Origin: Paraburkholderia phosphatilytica
Lineage (GTDB): Bacteria; Pseudomonadota; Gammaproteobacteria; Burkholderiales; Burkholderiaceae
Assembly (NCBI RefSeq): GCF_003443895.1
Contig: NZ_QQOA01000051.1
Coordinates: 1-46,087, forward strand
Length of the DNA: 46,087 nt
Reading direction: 5' to 3'
Below the pieces are notes generated by a model. It was given only the letters and a program-made list of their open reading frames with translations, was not told where the DNA came from and made no database searches. Positions 34,003-42,283 of the stretch are shown piece by piece. Position numbers and translations under genes: made by a program. The number at the start of each line of letters is the position of its first letter. Position 1 is the first letter of the stretch.

Positions 34003-35016
34003 ATGAAAGCCCCTTCCCTCCCGTATCAGGCGTCCGCCACAGCATGCGTCGACGCCCGCCCTGACGAAGCGCCGGTCAACCGGCGCTTCGAGTGCGACGA
34101 CGTCGATGCACACGCGCGGTGCATGACCGGCTGGTCAATCCATCTGGATCAGCTTTCTCCAGGGCCATTTCACGGCATGCTCCATGAAATCCACGTCGAT
34201 GGCGTGCAGTTGCTGCGTGAACGGGTCAACCGGGCGCTGCTCAAACGCGGCGACGCCTCGCAGCACACGACGTCGTTCAGCGTGCCGCTGGAGACCGCCG
34301 GCGCAGGCTACTGTGCCGGCACACCGCTTCAGGAGCGGATGCTGCTGGTTTCGAGCGGCACGTCGCTGCCCGAGCTTCGCACACCCGATCAACATGACGT
34401 CGCGGTTCTGACGGTATCCAGCGACGCACTGCGGGCCGTCGCGTCGCTGGACGATGGCGATACTGCTTTGCCACTGTCCGAAGCAGCCTGCCTGGTTGCG
34501 CTGAGCGGCCCACGCTACGACACGCTGAAGACCTTTCTGCTCGAGAGTTTCGGCGCGGCGGAGACCGTCGGCGAAGCGTTCGACCACCCTCAGATGCGCA
34601 AAGCGCTGCACGATGCCGTGCTGCTCGAACTCGCGCACATCGTCGAGCATGCACAGGATCCGGTCAGGCTCGACCGGACGGCACGCCACCGCATCGTGGC
34701 CCGGGTGCGCGAGCTCGTGATCGCGAAGCCCGACGTTCCGTTCACGGTGCTCGATATCTGCCATGCGGTCGGCACGAGCCGTCGCAAGCTGCAATACTGC
34801 TTCGAGGAGACCCTCGGCACGCACCCCGCGCACTACCTGCGCGTGCTGCGTCTGAATGCGGTGCGGCGCGAGCTGCGGCGTCACTCGCACGGCGCCGCGT
34901 CCGTCAGCGACGTCGCGTTCCGCTGGGGCTTCTGGCACCTCAGCCGGTTCGCCACCCACTACCGGCAGTTGTTCGGCGAACTGCCGTCGGAAACACTGAA
35001 GCGGCCTCCTCAATAA
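34003..35016 (+). CDS. AraC-family transcriptional regulator 2
   Basis: 337 residues from the ATG at 34003; an alternative ATG at 33931 would add 24 residues, and neither has a strong ribosome site. The N-terminal block 'TGWSIHLDQLSPGPFHG' corresponds to that of regulator 1. The C-terminal domain has 'FTVLDICHAVGTSRRKLQYC' and 'SVSDVAFRWGFWHLSRFATH' with the ending 'FGELPSETLKR'. It is divergent from APC permease 1 and directly upstream of the MFS transporter, amidase and SDR2 genes, so it is a good candidate to control both directions. Confidence 0.88.
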   Translation: MKAPSLPYQASATACVDARPDEAPVNRRFECDDVDAHARCMTGWSIHLDQLSPGPFHGMLHEIHVDGVQLLRERVNRALLKRGDASQHTTSFSVPLETAGAGYCAGTPLQERMLLVSSGTSLPELRTPDQHDVAVLTVSSDALRAVASLDDGDTALPLSEAACLVALSGPRYDTLKTFLLESFGAAETVGEAFDHPQMRKALHDAVLLELAHIVEHAQDPVRLDRTARHRIVARVRELVIAKPDVPFTVLDICHAVGTSRRKLQYCFEETLGTHPAHYLRVLRLNAVRRELRRHSHGAASVSDVAFRWGFWHLSRFATHYRQLFGELPSETLKRPPQ

Positions 35017-35060
35017 TTACCAAAAGCGGATAACGCTCAATATTTCGACGTTCCTAGACT
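35017..35060 (+). promoter_or_regulatory. Regulatory/promoter region upstream of the MFS gene, shared with APC permease 2
   Basis: Begins right after the AraC 2 stop with TTACCAAAAGCGGATAACG, which matches the 18-bp element loosely, and ends with GACGTTCCTAGACT at 35047-35060. The same two parts occur upstream of APC permease 2 (40592-40635) with identical 30-bp spacing; about 26 of 42 aligned bases agree. Probably an AraC operator followed by a promoter. Confidence 0.55.
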
Positions 35061-35095
35061 CCGTACACACGCTCAACAGTACGGGGAACGGAACG

Positions 35096-36367
35096 ATGAA
35101 GACCAGCAGATGCCCGCCCGCGGCCGCCAGCGGCGCAACCCTTACGACCACGACGGCGCCTCGCGCGCTGGCAACCGCCGGCCGTCCGCAGCCCGGCGCC
35201 AGCCAGGGCGCCGTCCTGCTGCTCGGCAGCAGCCTCACGATCATGGGCGCGGTGATGATCGCGCCGATCCTGCCGAAGCTCGCGGCCGAGTTCGTGCCGG
35301 CCAATCCCGCCGCGGCCGGCCTCGTGCCGCTCGTCGCCACCGGTCCCGCGCTCGCGATCGCGCTGTGCGCGCCGCTCGCCGGCTGGCTCGCCGACCGCGT
35401 GGGCCGCAAGATGCTGCTGTTGCTGGCCACGCTGGTGTACGGCATCGTCGGCGCGGCGCCCGCGCTGCTCAACGACCTGGGCGCGATCCTCGCATGCCGT
35501 CTCGTGCTCGGCGCCGCCGAAGCGTGCGTGATGACGTGCTGCACGACGCTGATCGGCGACTACTGGCAAGGCGACATGCGGGTGCGCTACGTGAACCGGC
35601 AGGTCGTGACGATCGGCATCGTCGGCACCGCGTTATTCGTGATCGGCGGCGCGGCGGGCGAGCATTCGTGGCGCTATCCGTTCTACCTCTATCTGCTGCC
35701 GGTCCTGCTCGTGCCCGCGATCGCCGCCCTGCTCTGGGAACCGCTGCGCGCGCCGCAGACCGCACAAGCCGCTGACGACACTGCAGCCCCGGCCGGCGGC
35801 AAGCTGGCTCCGACGCTCGCGGTCGGCTATCTGCTGGTCTGCATCGGGATGATCGGTTCGTTCGTCGTGCCGGTGCAAATGCCGCAGTTGATGATCGACA
35901 TCGGCGAGCGGTCGTCGACGATGATCGGTATCGCGTCGGGCGTCGGTCTGCTGGCGACGCTCGGCGGCTCGATCGCATGGCCGCTGCTGCGCGATGGCAT
36001 CGGCCGGCGCTTCGTCAATGTCGTGCTGCTGGCGCTGCTTGCGACGGGCCTCTCGTTGTTCGCTCACGCGCATACGGTGACCGCGGTGCTGGTCGCGGTG
36101 ACGATCCACGGCTTCGGCGGCGGGCTGCTGGTCCCCAATGCGATCCTGCCGCTGATGCGCAAGCTGCCGCTGTCGATGCGCGGCCGCGGCCTGGGCGGCT
36201 TTACGTCGGCGCTCTATCTCGGGCAGTTCGCGAGCCCGCTCGTCGTGCTGGCGGGCATGGGCGCATTCGGCAGACTGCGGCCCGCGATCGTCGCGATCGC
36301 CATCGGTGCGGCGCTGGTCGCCGCGCTGTGGATACCGGCGGCGCTCCGCCTGCGCGACGACGCGTAA
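35096..36367 (+). CDS. Major facilitator superfamily transporter
   Basis: 423 residues with about 12 membrane spans after a roughly 35-residue polar leader. The loop between spans 2 and 3 has the MFS motif A variant 'GWLADRVGRKM'. GGGGAACGG lies before the ATG. It resembles sugar/drug-proton antiporter-type MFS members in general; whether it imports the substrate or exports a product cannot be read. It starts the run MFS, amidase, SDR2, MoaF-like, SDR3 on the plus strand downstream of AraC regulator 2. Confidence 0.88.
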   Translation: MKTSRCPPAAASGATLTTTTAPRALATAGRPQPGASQGAVLLLGSSLTIMGAVMIAPILPKLAAEFVPANPAAAGLVPLVATGPALAIALCAPLAGWLADRVGRKMLLLLATLVYGIVGAAPALLNDLGAILACRLVLGAAEACVMTCCTTLIGDYWQGDMRVRYVNRQVVTIGIVGTALFVIGGAAGEHSWRYPFYLYLLPVLLVPAIAALLWEPLRAPQTAQAADDTAAPAGGKLAPTLAVGYLLVCIGMIGSFVVPVQMPQLMIDIGERSSTMIGIASGVGLLATLGGSIAWPLLRDGIGRRFVNVVLLALLATGLSLFAHAHTVTAVLVAVTIHGFGGGLLVPNAILPLMRKLPLSMRGRGLGGFTSALYLGQFASPLVVLAGMGAFGRLRPAIVAIAIGAALVAALWIPAALRLRDDA

Positions 36368-36445
36368 CGACGCATGACCCTGCATGATCGCGCGTCGCGC
36401 CACGTGACGCGCAGCACCCCTTTTCCCGAACTCGCGGAACCCCTC

Positions 36446-37900
36446 ATGGAAGACTTTCGAACGCTCGTTGCCACACACGACGGCATCGCGCTGGCCGAAC
36501 TCGTACGCGGCAAGGAAGTGACGCCCGCGGAACTGCTGGCCGCCACGCTCGCCAGTGTCGATGCGGTCAATCCGGCGTTGAACGCGGTCGCCGAGCGACT
36601 CGACGAGCCGGCGCGCGCGGCCGCGGCATCGATCATCGGCCGTGAGAGCGTGCTGGCCGGCGTACCCACGCTGATCAAGGACCTCTTCATGCCGGTGCGC
36701 GGCGCGCGCATGGCGAACGGCTCGCATCTGTTCGGCGAGTACCGCCCCGACTTCGACGGCGAGCTGGTCGCACGGTTAAGGCGTGCGGGCATTCCGATCT
36801 TCGGCACGTCGCTGTCGCCGGAATTCGGCACGTCGTACTGCACGTCGTCGGCGCGCTTCGGCATCACGCGCAACCCGTGGCATCCCGAAGTGACCGCGGG
36901 CGGTTCGAGCGGCGCCGCGGCCGCCCTGGTCGCCGCACGCGCGTTGCCGTTCGCGCATGGCAACGACGGCGGCGGTTCGCTGCGCGTGCCCGCGTCGTGC
37001 TGCGGCGTATTCGGCCTGAAGCCGACCCGCGGCCGCACGCCGATCGGACCGATGGCCGGCGAAGGCTGGGCCGGCATGGGCATCAATCACGCAATCACAC
37101 GCTCGGTGCGCGACAGCGCGGCGCTGCTCGATCTGACCGCCGGTGCCGATATCGGCGCGCCGTATGCGGCCCCGCATCAGGCCGACACGTTTCTGTCCGC
37201 GACGCGGCGCGAGCCTGGACGCCTGCGGATCGGCGTGATCGAGTGCGCGCCGCCGTGGCCGACAGACCCGGCGTGCGCGGCGGCGCTCGCGCATACCGTG
37301 TCCCTGCTGACCTCGCTCGGCCATCACGTCGAGCCGCTCGCGAGCCCGGTCGACTCGCACGCGTTCTACGATCAGGTCTTCACGATCATCGGCGCGCAGA
37401 CCCGCGCACTGCTCGACGGCATCGCGAGGCAGCGCGGCGAGCCCGTGCGCGACGACGAGATCGAGGCGCGCACCCGCATCATCGTGCGCGACAAGGGCGG
37501 CGTATCGGGTGCGCAGTATGCCGCCGCCGTGGACTGGATCCATGCGCTCGGCCGCACCTTCGGCCGGCTGATGGAGCGCTACGACGTGCTGCTGACGCCG
37601 ACGCTCGCCACCCCGCCGCTGCCGCCCGCCGCTCTCGCGATCGACGACGCGACGCTGCCGCTCGACGCGGTCATCGACCGTTCGCACCGCTTCTCGCCAT
37701 TCACCGCGTGGTTCAACGCGACCGGTCAGCCGGCGATGTCGGTGCCGTTCTACTGGGACGAGCGCGGCTTGCCGATCGGCAGTCATTTTGCCGGCGCATT
37801 CGGCGCGGAAGCATTGCTGTTCTCGCTCGCCGCGCAGCTCGAACGGGCCGCGCCGTGGGCCGCGCGCGTGCCGCCGGTTTGCGCGGTGCCGGCGCTTTGA
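36446..37900 (+). CDS. Amidase (amidase signature family)
   Basis: 484 residues from the ATG at 36446. The Ser-cisSer-Lys triad is visible: Lys78 in 'TLIKD', cis-Ser154 in 'AGGSSG' and nucleophile Ser178 in 'GNDGGGSLRVPAS'. Family members hydrolyse amides, carbamates or glutamyl-amide bonds. An upstream ATG at 36374 extends the protein by 24 residues, but that leader does not look like the family, which normally begins close to 'FRTLVATHDGIALAEL'. It follows the MFS gene closely. A likely job is releasing ammonia or an amine from an amide intermediate; substrate not known. Confidence 0.9.
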   Translation: MEDFRTLVATHDGIALAELVRGKEVTPAELLAATLASVDAVNPALNAVAERLDEPARAAAASIIGRESVLAGVPTLIKDLFMPVRGARMANGSHLFGEYRPDFDGELVARLRRAGIPIFGTSLSPEFGTSYCTSSARFGITRNPWHPEVTAGGSSGAAAALVAARALPFAHGNDGGGSLRVPASCCGVFGLKPTRGRTPIGPMAGEGWAGMGINHAITRSVRDSAALLDLTAGADIGAPYAAPHQADTFLSATRREPGRLRIGVIECAPPWPTDPACAAALAHTVSLLTSLGHHVEPLASPVDSHAFYDQVFTIIGAQTRALLDGIARQRGEPVRDDEIEARTRIIVRDKGGVSGAQYAAAVDWIHALGRTFGRLMERYDVLLTPTLATPPLPPAALAIDDATLPLDAVIDRSHRFSPFTAWFNATGQPAMSVPFYWDERGLPIGSHFAGAFGAEALLFSLAAQLERAAPWAARVPPVCAVPAL

Positions 37901-37955
37901 TCAGGATTCGATCCGTGCCCGCTGCATTCATCCAGGCGCATGTCCTGCAGACAGA

Positions 37956-37979
37956 TTGCCGATCTCGGCTCCCTGGCAA
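37956..37979 (+). promoter_or_regulatory. Element resembling the shared AraC-type site, upstream of SDR2
   Basis: TTGCCGATCTCGGCT, followed by CCCTGGCAA, resembles the site before APC permease 2 (TTGCCAATTTGGGCT) and forms a TTGCC...GGCAA inverted repeat. It lies about 75 bp before the SDR2 start in the 151-bp gap after the amidase gene. Confidence 0.4.
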
Positions 37980-38051
37980 CACGCTGGTGGGTCCATGCTC
38001 GGAAATGGGAGCGGCATCGGCCGGCGGCGGCTTCATCAAGGACAACGGAAT

Positions 38052-38816
38052 ATGGATCTTGGATTGGCGGGCAAGGTGGTCGTCGTCACGGGCGGTGCAT
38101 CGGGCATCGGCAACGCGTGCGCGCGGGCCGCGCTGCACGAAGGCGCGCGCGTCGCAGTTCTCGATGCCGATTTCGAACTTGGGCAGAGGTTCGCGCGCGA
38201 ACACGCCGACGCCGGACTGCTTTTCCTTTACACCGACGTCAGCGACGAACGCTCGGTGGCGGCCGCGTTCGACGCGGTCGTCGAACGCTTTCACGGCATC
38301 GATACGCTGATCGCCTGCGCCGGCGTGTCGGGCCCGGTCGGCCGGCGTGTCACGGAGGTCGGGCAGGACGAGTGGGACCGCGTGATGGCCGTCAACGTGC
38401 GCGGCGTGTTTCTGTGCGCGAAGCACGCACTGCCGCATCTCGAAGCGGGCGCGCAAGGTTCGATCGTGCTCGTCGCGTCCGACAGCAGCCTGTTCGCGAG
38501 CGCGGGCATGACGCCCTACTGCGCGTCGAAAGCGGCCGCGTTGATGCTCGCGAAGGGTTTGAGCGTCGATCACCCGGCGGTACGCGTGAACAGCGTGTGT
38601 CCGAGCGTCGTCGATACGCCGATGTCGCGCCGCGATCTCGGCCTCGAAACGCGCGGCTTCGACGGCACCGGCATCCCGGCGATCGCGCCGCAGGATGTCG
38701 CCCGTCACGTGCTGTTCCTCGCGTCGCCGCTCAGCGCGCCGGCCAACGGCACGGCAGCCGTGCTCGACTTCGGCTATGCGGTGCGCTCGGGCTTTCCCGA
38801 GGTTGCGTTCGTGTGA
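38052..38816 (+). CDS. Short-chain dehydrogenase/reductase 2
   Basis: 254 residues, classical SDR with 'TGGASGIG' at 13-20, Ser143, Tyr156 and Lys160 (YCASK). Aspartate after beta-strand 2 ('VLDAD') suggests NAD+. AAGG about ten bases before the ATG is the only ribosome signal. It follows the amidase by 151 bp and precedes the MoaF-like gene. It resembles many catabolic SDRs that oxidise hydroxy acids or amino alcohols; the sequence alone does not separate these. Confidence 0.9.
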   Translation: MDLGLAGKVVVVTGGASGIGNACARAALHEGARVAVLDADFELGQRFAREHADAGLLFLYTDVSDERSVAAAFDAVVERFHGIDTLIACAGVSGPVGRRVTEVGQDEWDRVMAVNVRGVFLCAKHALPHLEAGAQGSIVLVASDSSLFASAGMTPYCASKAAALMLAKGLSVDHPAVRVNSVCPSVVDTPMSRRDLGLETRGFDGTGIPAIAPQDVARHVLFLASPLSAPANGTAAVLDFGYAVRSGFPEVAFV

Positions 38817-38954
38817 GCGCCGCACGCCTGCCTCTGCTTTGCCGAATCCGGTTCCCGTTCACGGCACGCGTTCCAGCACACTGAGCCGGTCTTCGGCCGC
38901 ATCGTCATCGTCCGGCGCGGTCCGCCTTCGAACCCACCCACAACGGGATTTTCC

Positions 38955-39767
38955 ATGAACGAAACCAACTGGATTTCCGTCGGCGACCTCGGTACGAGCT
39001 TCGCCGTTTCGAGCAACGCACTCGCACCCGTCGCCGATCTCGCCGGCCACGCGTACGACATCGACTTCGGCGGCGCCGTGATCACGCACACGTTCGTCGA
39101 CGGCGAGACGTTGCGCTGGCAGGTCGCCGGCACCAGCGAGTCCGGCACCGACACGTATCGGGCCAGCTCGCCGCGCGACGGCATCTATTTCGTCGACTTC
39201 GTCAAATCGTCGGCACGCGCGACGTCCGTGAGTCTCGTGCTCGATCTGCAGCGCGGCATCGCGACCGCCGTCATCGGCACGCTGCCCGACGCGGCGCGCG
39301 CCGCGATCCCGGCCGTCGAGCTGGCCTGGCAGAAGCGTGAGCTGACCGGCGTCGACGTGCAGATCCTGGCGGGCGCGATCGACCGCCGCTTCGACAGCAC
39401 GTCCGCCGTGCACGAAGCCACGCGCGAACTCGTCGGCAAACGCGTGCTGTATCGCTACAACCCGCACGAATGCTACGAGCACGTGTATCTGAACGACAGC
39501 ATGTATGCGTGGCACTGCGTGTCCGGCATCGAACAGGGACTGGCCGATGCGGATCGCTGCCACTACCGCAAGATTCGCGATGGCCTGTACCTGTTCGTCT
39601 GGCGCGAAAAGATCGTGCCGACGCTCGGCGTCGTCGTGATCGATCTCGACGCGCGCAAGACGACCGGCAAGATTTTCGGCTATGCGGGCAACGACTTCGG
39701 CACGCTCGCCAATTTCCCGATCGGCGCGTACGCGACCGTGCTCAACACGACGACAGTGCGGCAATGA
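38955..39767 (+). CDS. MoaF-like protein (two-domain, calycin-like)
   Basis: 270 residues. The segment 'LVGKRVLYRYNPHECYEHVY' at about 156-175, then 'MYAWHCVSG' and 'YLFVWREKIVPTLGVVVIDL', is what I recall of MoaF, a protein first named from the moaEF region of Klebsiella, with an N- and a C-terminal half of related beta-barrel type. No other molybdenum-cofactor gene is in the window, and the gene overlaps SDR3 by four bases (ATGA), so its job is probably within this catabolic operon, perhaps binding or isomerising an intermediate. That function is inference. No signal peptide is seen. Confidence 0.75.
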   Translation: MNETNWISVGDLGTSFAVSSNALAPVADLAGHAYDIDFGGAVITHTFVDGETLRWQVAGTSESGTDTYRASSPRDGIYFVDFVKSSARATSVSLVLDLQRGIATAVIGTLPDAARAAIPAVELAWQKRELTGVDVQILAGAIDRRFDSTSAVHEATRELVGKRVLYRYNPHECYEHVYLNDSMYAWHCVSGIEQGLADADRCHYRKIRDGLYLFVWREKIVPTLGVVVIDLDARKTTGKIFGYAGNDFGTLANFPIGAYATVLNTTTVRQ

Positions 39768-40576
39768 CGCCGCGCTTCGACGGCCGCGTCGCACTCGTCA
39801 CGGGCGGCGGCACCGGCATCGGCGCGGCGACCGCAGCGCGTCTCGCGCGCGAAGGCGCGCACGTCTATGTGCTCGGCCGGCGCGCGGCGCCGCTCGAAGC
39901 GGTGGCGAGCGCGACCGGCGCGATCGCGCTGCCCGCCGACGCGGCGGATCCGCTGCAGGTTCGCGCGGCGCTCGCGCGAATCGCCGAACGTCACGGCCGG
40001 CTCGACGTCGTGATCGCCAACGCGGGCGGCTTCGGCATCGGCGCGCTCGGCGACACCAGCGACGACGACTGGCGCCGCGCATGCCGCGTCAACCTCGACA
40101 CCGCGTTCGTCGTCACCCGCGAAGCGTTGCCGATGCTGATCGAACGCCGCGGCGCGATCGTCGTCGTCAGCTCGATCGCGGGTCTCGCGGCCGGCCCCGA
40201 CGCGGCGGGCTACGTCACCGTCAAACATGCGCTGATCGGCCTCACGCGCTCGCTCGCGCGCGACTACGGTCGCCACGGCGTGCGCAGCAATGCGCTATGT
40301 CCCGGCTGGGTCCGCACCGAAATGGCCGACGACGAAATGCGTGCGCTGATGGCGGCGCGCGGCATCGCGACGCTCGACGACGCGTATGCGCTCGCCACGC
40401 GCGACGTCCCGCTCGGCCGGGCTGCGAGCACCGGCGAAATCGCGTCGGTGATCGCGTTCCTCGCATCGGACGACGCGAGCGCGATGAACGGCGCGGTGGT
40501 CGTCGCGGATGGCGGCGCCACGATCGTCGACGTGCCGACGCTCGCGTTCGCGGACAGCCTGCCGGCCTCGGCCTGA
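39764..40576 (+). CDS. Short-chain dehydrogenase/reductase 3
   Basis: 270 residues with 'TGGGTGIG' at 13-20, NAG at 86-88, Ser137, Tyr150 and Lys154 (YVTVK). An arginine pair after beta-strand 2 ('VLGRRA') suggests NADP(H), unlike SDR1 and SDR2. The ATG overlaps the MoaF-like stop as ATGA, so the two proteins are translationally coupled and probably act on consecutive or shared intermediates. The frame is open upstream only inside the MoaF-like gene. Confidence 0.9.
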   Translation: MTPRFDGRVALVTGGGTGIGAATAARLAREGAHVYVLGRRAAPLEAVASATGAIALPADAADPLQVRAALARIAERHGRLDVVIANAGGFGIGALGDTSDDDWRRACRVNLDTAFVVTREALPMLIERRGAIVVVSSIAGLAAGPDAAGYVTVKHALIGLTRSLARDYGRHGVRSNALCPGWVRTEMADDEMRALMAARGIATLDDAYALATRDVPLGRAASTGEIASVIAFLASDDASAMNGAVVVADGGATIVDVPTLAFADSLPASA

Positions 40577-40591
40577 AAACCGCCGTACGCA

Positions 40592-40635
40592 TTGCCAATT
40601 TGGGCTATCTGTCGCATTTTTGACGTTCATAAACT
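40592..40635 (+). promoter_or_regulatory. Regulatory/promoter region upstream of APC permease 2, shared with the MFS gene
   Basis: TTGCCAATTTGGGCTA at 40592-40607 and GACGTTCATAAACT at 40622-40635 match the arrangement at 35017-35060 with the same spacing. The gap between SDR3 and the permease is 156 bp, so an independent promoter here is plausible. TTGACG at 40620-40625 could also act as a -35 element. Confidence 0.55.
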
Positions 40636-40732
40636 GGGCTCCAGATCGCGTGCCACACGGCGTCCGGCGCGACCGGACCGGCGTGACCGGCGACCTCACC
40701 TGCGTCGATGGAAACACCGAGGAGTCTTACAA

Positions 40733-42184
40733 ATGACTGTCGCAAACGAAGCGCAGAAGTCCAACGAATTGCGGCGCGAAGCGCTCGGACTCGGCTTCAT
40801 CATCTTCTTCGTGATCTCCGCGGCCGGTCCGCTCGTCGCGATCGCGGGCGGCGTGCCGATCGGCATCATGCTCGGTAACGGTGCGGGCACGCCCGCGCTG
40901 ATCGTCGCCACCGTCGTGATCCTGCTCGCGTTCTCCGCGGGCTATACGTCGATGGCGCGCTATGTGACGAATGCCGGCGGCTTCTACGCGTTCGCCGCGC
41001 GCGGACTGGGGGGCGGCGTCGGCGGCGCCGCGGCACTCCTCGCGCTGCTCGGCTACAACACGATGCAGATCGGGCTCTACGGCATGTTCGGCACGGTCGC
41101 GTCCGGCTTTCTCGCGCAGCATCTCGGCATCGCCGTGCCGTGGTGGGTCTGCGCGTTCGCCGCGATGGCAAGCATCGCGGTGTTCGGTTACCGGCAGATC
41201 GACCTGTCGGCGAAGGTGCTGTCCGTTCTCGTGATCGGCGAATATCTGGTCGTGCTCGTGCTCGACGTCGCGATCCTGAAAGTGGGCGGCGCGGCCGGCC
41301 CCACGCTCGTGCCGTTCACGCAGCACGCGGTGCTGAGCGGCACGCCCGCGGTCGGCCTGCTGTTCTGCTTCGCGATGTTCATCGGTTTCGAGGCGACCAC
41401 CATCTACAGCGAGGAAGCGAAGAACCCGCACCGCACGATTCCGCTCGCGACGTATCTGTCGGTTCTGCTGATCGGCGGCTTCTATGCGTTCTCGGTCTGG
41501 TGCATGGTGGTCGGCGCGGGCGCCGATTCGATCGTGAAGATCATCTCCGGCCTGCAGGACCCGACCACCTTCCTCTACTCGCTGTCCGACCACTACGCGA
41601 ACCGGAGCCTGACGCTCGCGATGAGCGTGCTGTTCATCACCAGCGTCTACGCGGGCCTGCTCGCATTCCACAATTCGGCGGCGCGCTACTTCTTCGCGAG
41701 CGGGCGCGAGGGGCTGCTGCCGAAGGCGCTCGGACGCACGCATCCGACCCATCAGAGCCCGCACAACGGCTCGCTGCTGCAATCGGCGCTGGCCGCCGTC
41801 GTGGTGCTGCTGTTCGCGATCGCCGGTTCCGATCCGGTGCTCACACTGTTCTCATGGCTCACCAACGTCGCAACGCTATGCGTGATCGCGCTGATGGCGC
41901 TCACATCGTTCGCGGTGATCCGCTACTTCCGCCATGCCGACGCCGGCGCGGACGAAGGCGCGCTGCGCGTGGTCGTACTGCCGCTGCTGTCGGGCATCGC
42001 GCTCACCGCCGTGCTGCTGTTCGCGATCGCGAACTTCTCGGTGCTGACCGGTGCGAGCAAAACGCTGTCGTATGCGTTGACCGTCTCGCTGCCGGTCGCC
42101 GCGATCATCGGCTTTCTGCTCGCCGGGCGGCTGCGCATGCGCAACCCGGTGCTCTTCAGCAAGCTCGGCAATTCGAAGCTCTAG
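40733..42184 (+). CDS. APC-superfamily amino-acid/amine permease 2
   Basis: 483 residues with about 12 membrane spans. First span 'GLGFIIFFVISAAGPLVAIA', then 'NAGGFYAFAARGLGG' in the substrate loop, and 'CFAMFIGFEATTIYSEEAKN', the APC signature segment. GAGGAG eight bases before the ATG fixes the start. It differs clearly from permease 1, so the block may import two related compounds or the same compound under different conditions. It is followed by an FAD amine oxidoreductase, which suggests that the cargo is an amine. Confidence 0.9.
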   Translation: MTVANEAQKSNELRREALGLGFIIFFVISAAGPLVAIAGGVPIGIMLGNGAGTPALIVATVVILLAFSAGYTSMARYVTNAGGFYAFAARGLGGGVGGAAALLALLGYNTMQIGLYGMFGTVASGFLAQHLGIAVPWWVCAFAAMASIAVFGYRQIDLSAKVLSVLVIGEYLVVLVLDVAILKVGGAAGPTLVPFTQHAVLSGTPAVGLLFCFAMFIGFEATTIYSEEAKNPHRTIPLATYLSVLLIGGFYAFSVWCMVVGAGADSIVKIISGLQDPTTFLYSLSDHYANRSLTLAMSVLFITSVYAGLLAFHNSAARYFFASGREGLLPKALGRTHPTHQSPHNGSLLQSALAAVVVLLFAIAGSDPVLTLFSWLTNVATLCVIALMALTSFAVIRYFRHADAGADEGALRVVVLPLLSGIALTAVLLFAIANFSVLTGASKTLSYALTVSLPVAAIIGFLLAGRLRMRNPVLFSKLGNSKL

Positions 42185-42226
42185 GCGCGCTTCTTCAGGT
42201 TTCCTCACGGATTCCCGTATGACCGT

Positions 42227-42256
42227 CCGGGTACCGGCGCTCGCGCCGACACCCGG
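42227..42256 (+). other. Two-tier intercistronic hairpin between permease 2 and FAD oxidoreductase
   Basis: CCGGGT (42227-42232) pairs with ACCCGG (42251-42256), and within it CGGCGC pairs with GCGCCG around a 2-nt loop. It sits in the 99-bp gap between the two genes and is followed by a weak T-rich stretch (TCTTTTCG). It may partly terminate or stabilise the permease message. Confidence 0.5.
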
Positions 42257-42283
42257 GTTCACGTCTTTTCGATCACACGCAAG

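Noticed and set aside
38955..39767. Assigning a role in molybdenum cofactor synthesis to the MoaF-like protein
   Set aside because: No moa, moe, mob or molybdoenzyme gene is present and the gene is coupled to an SDR.
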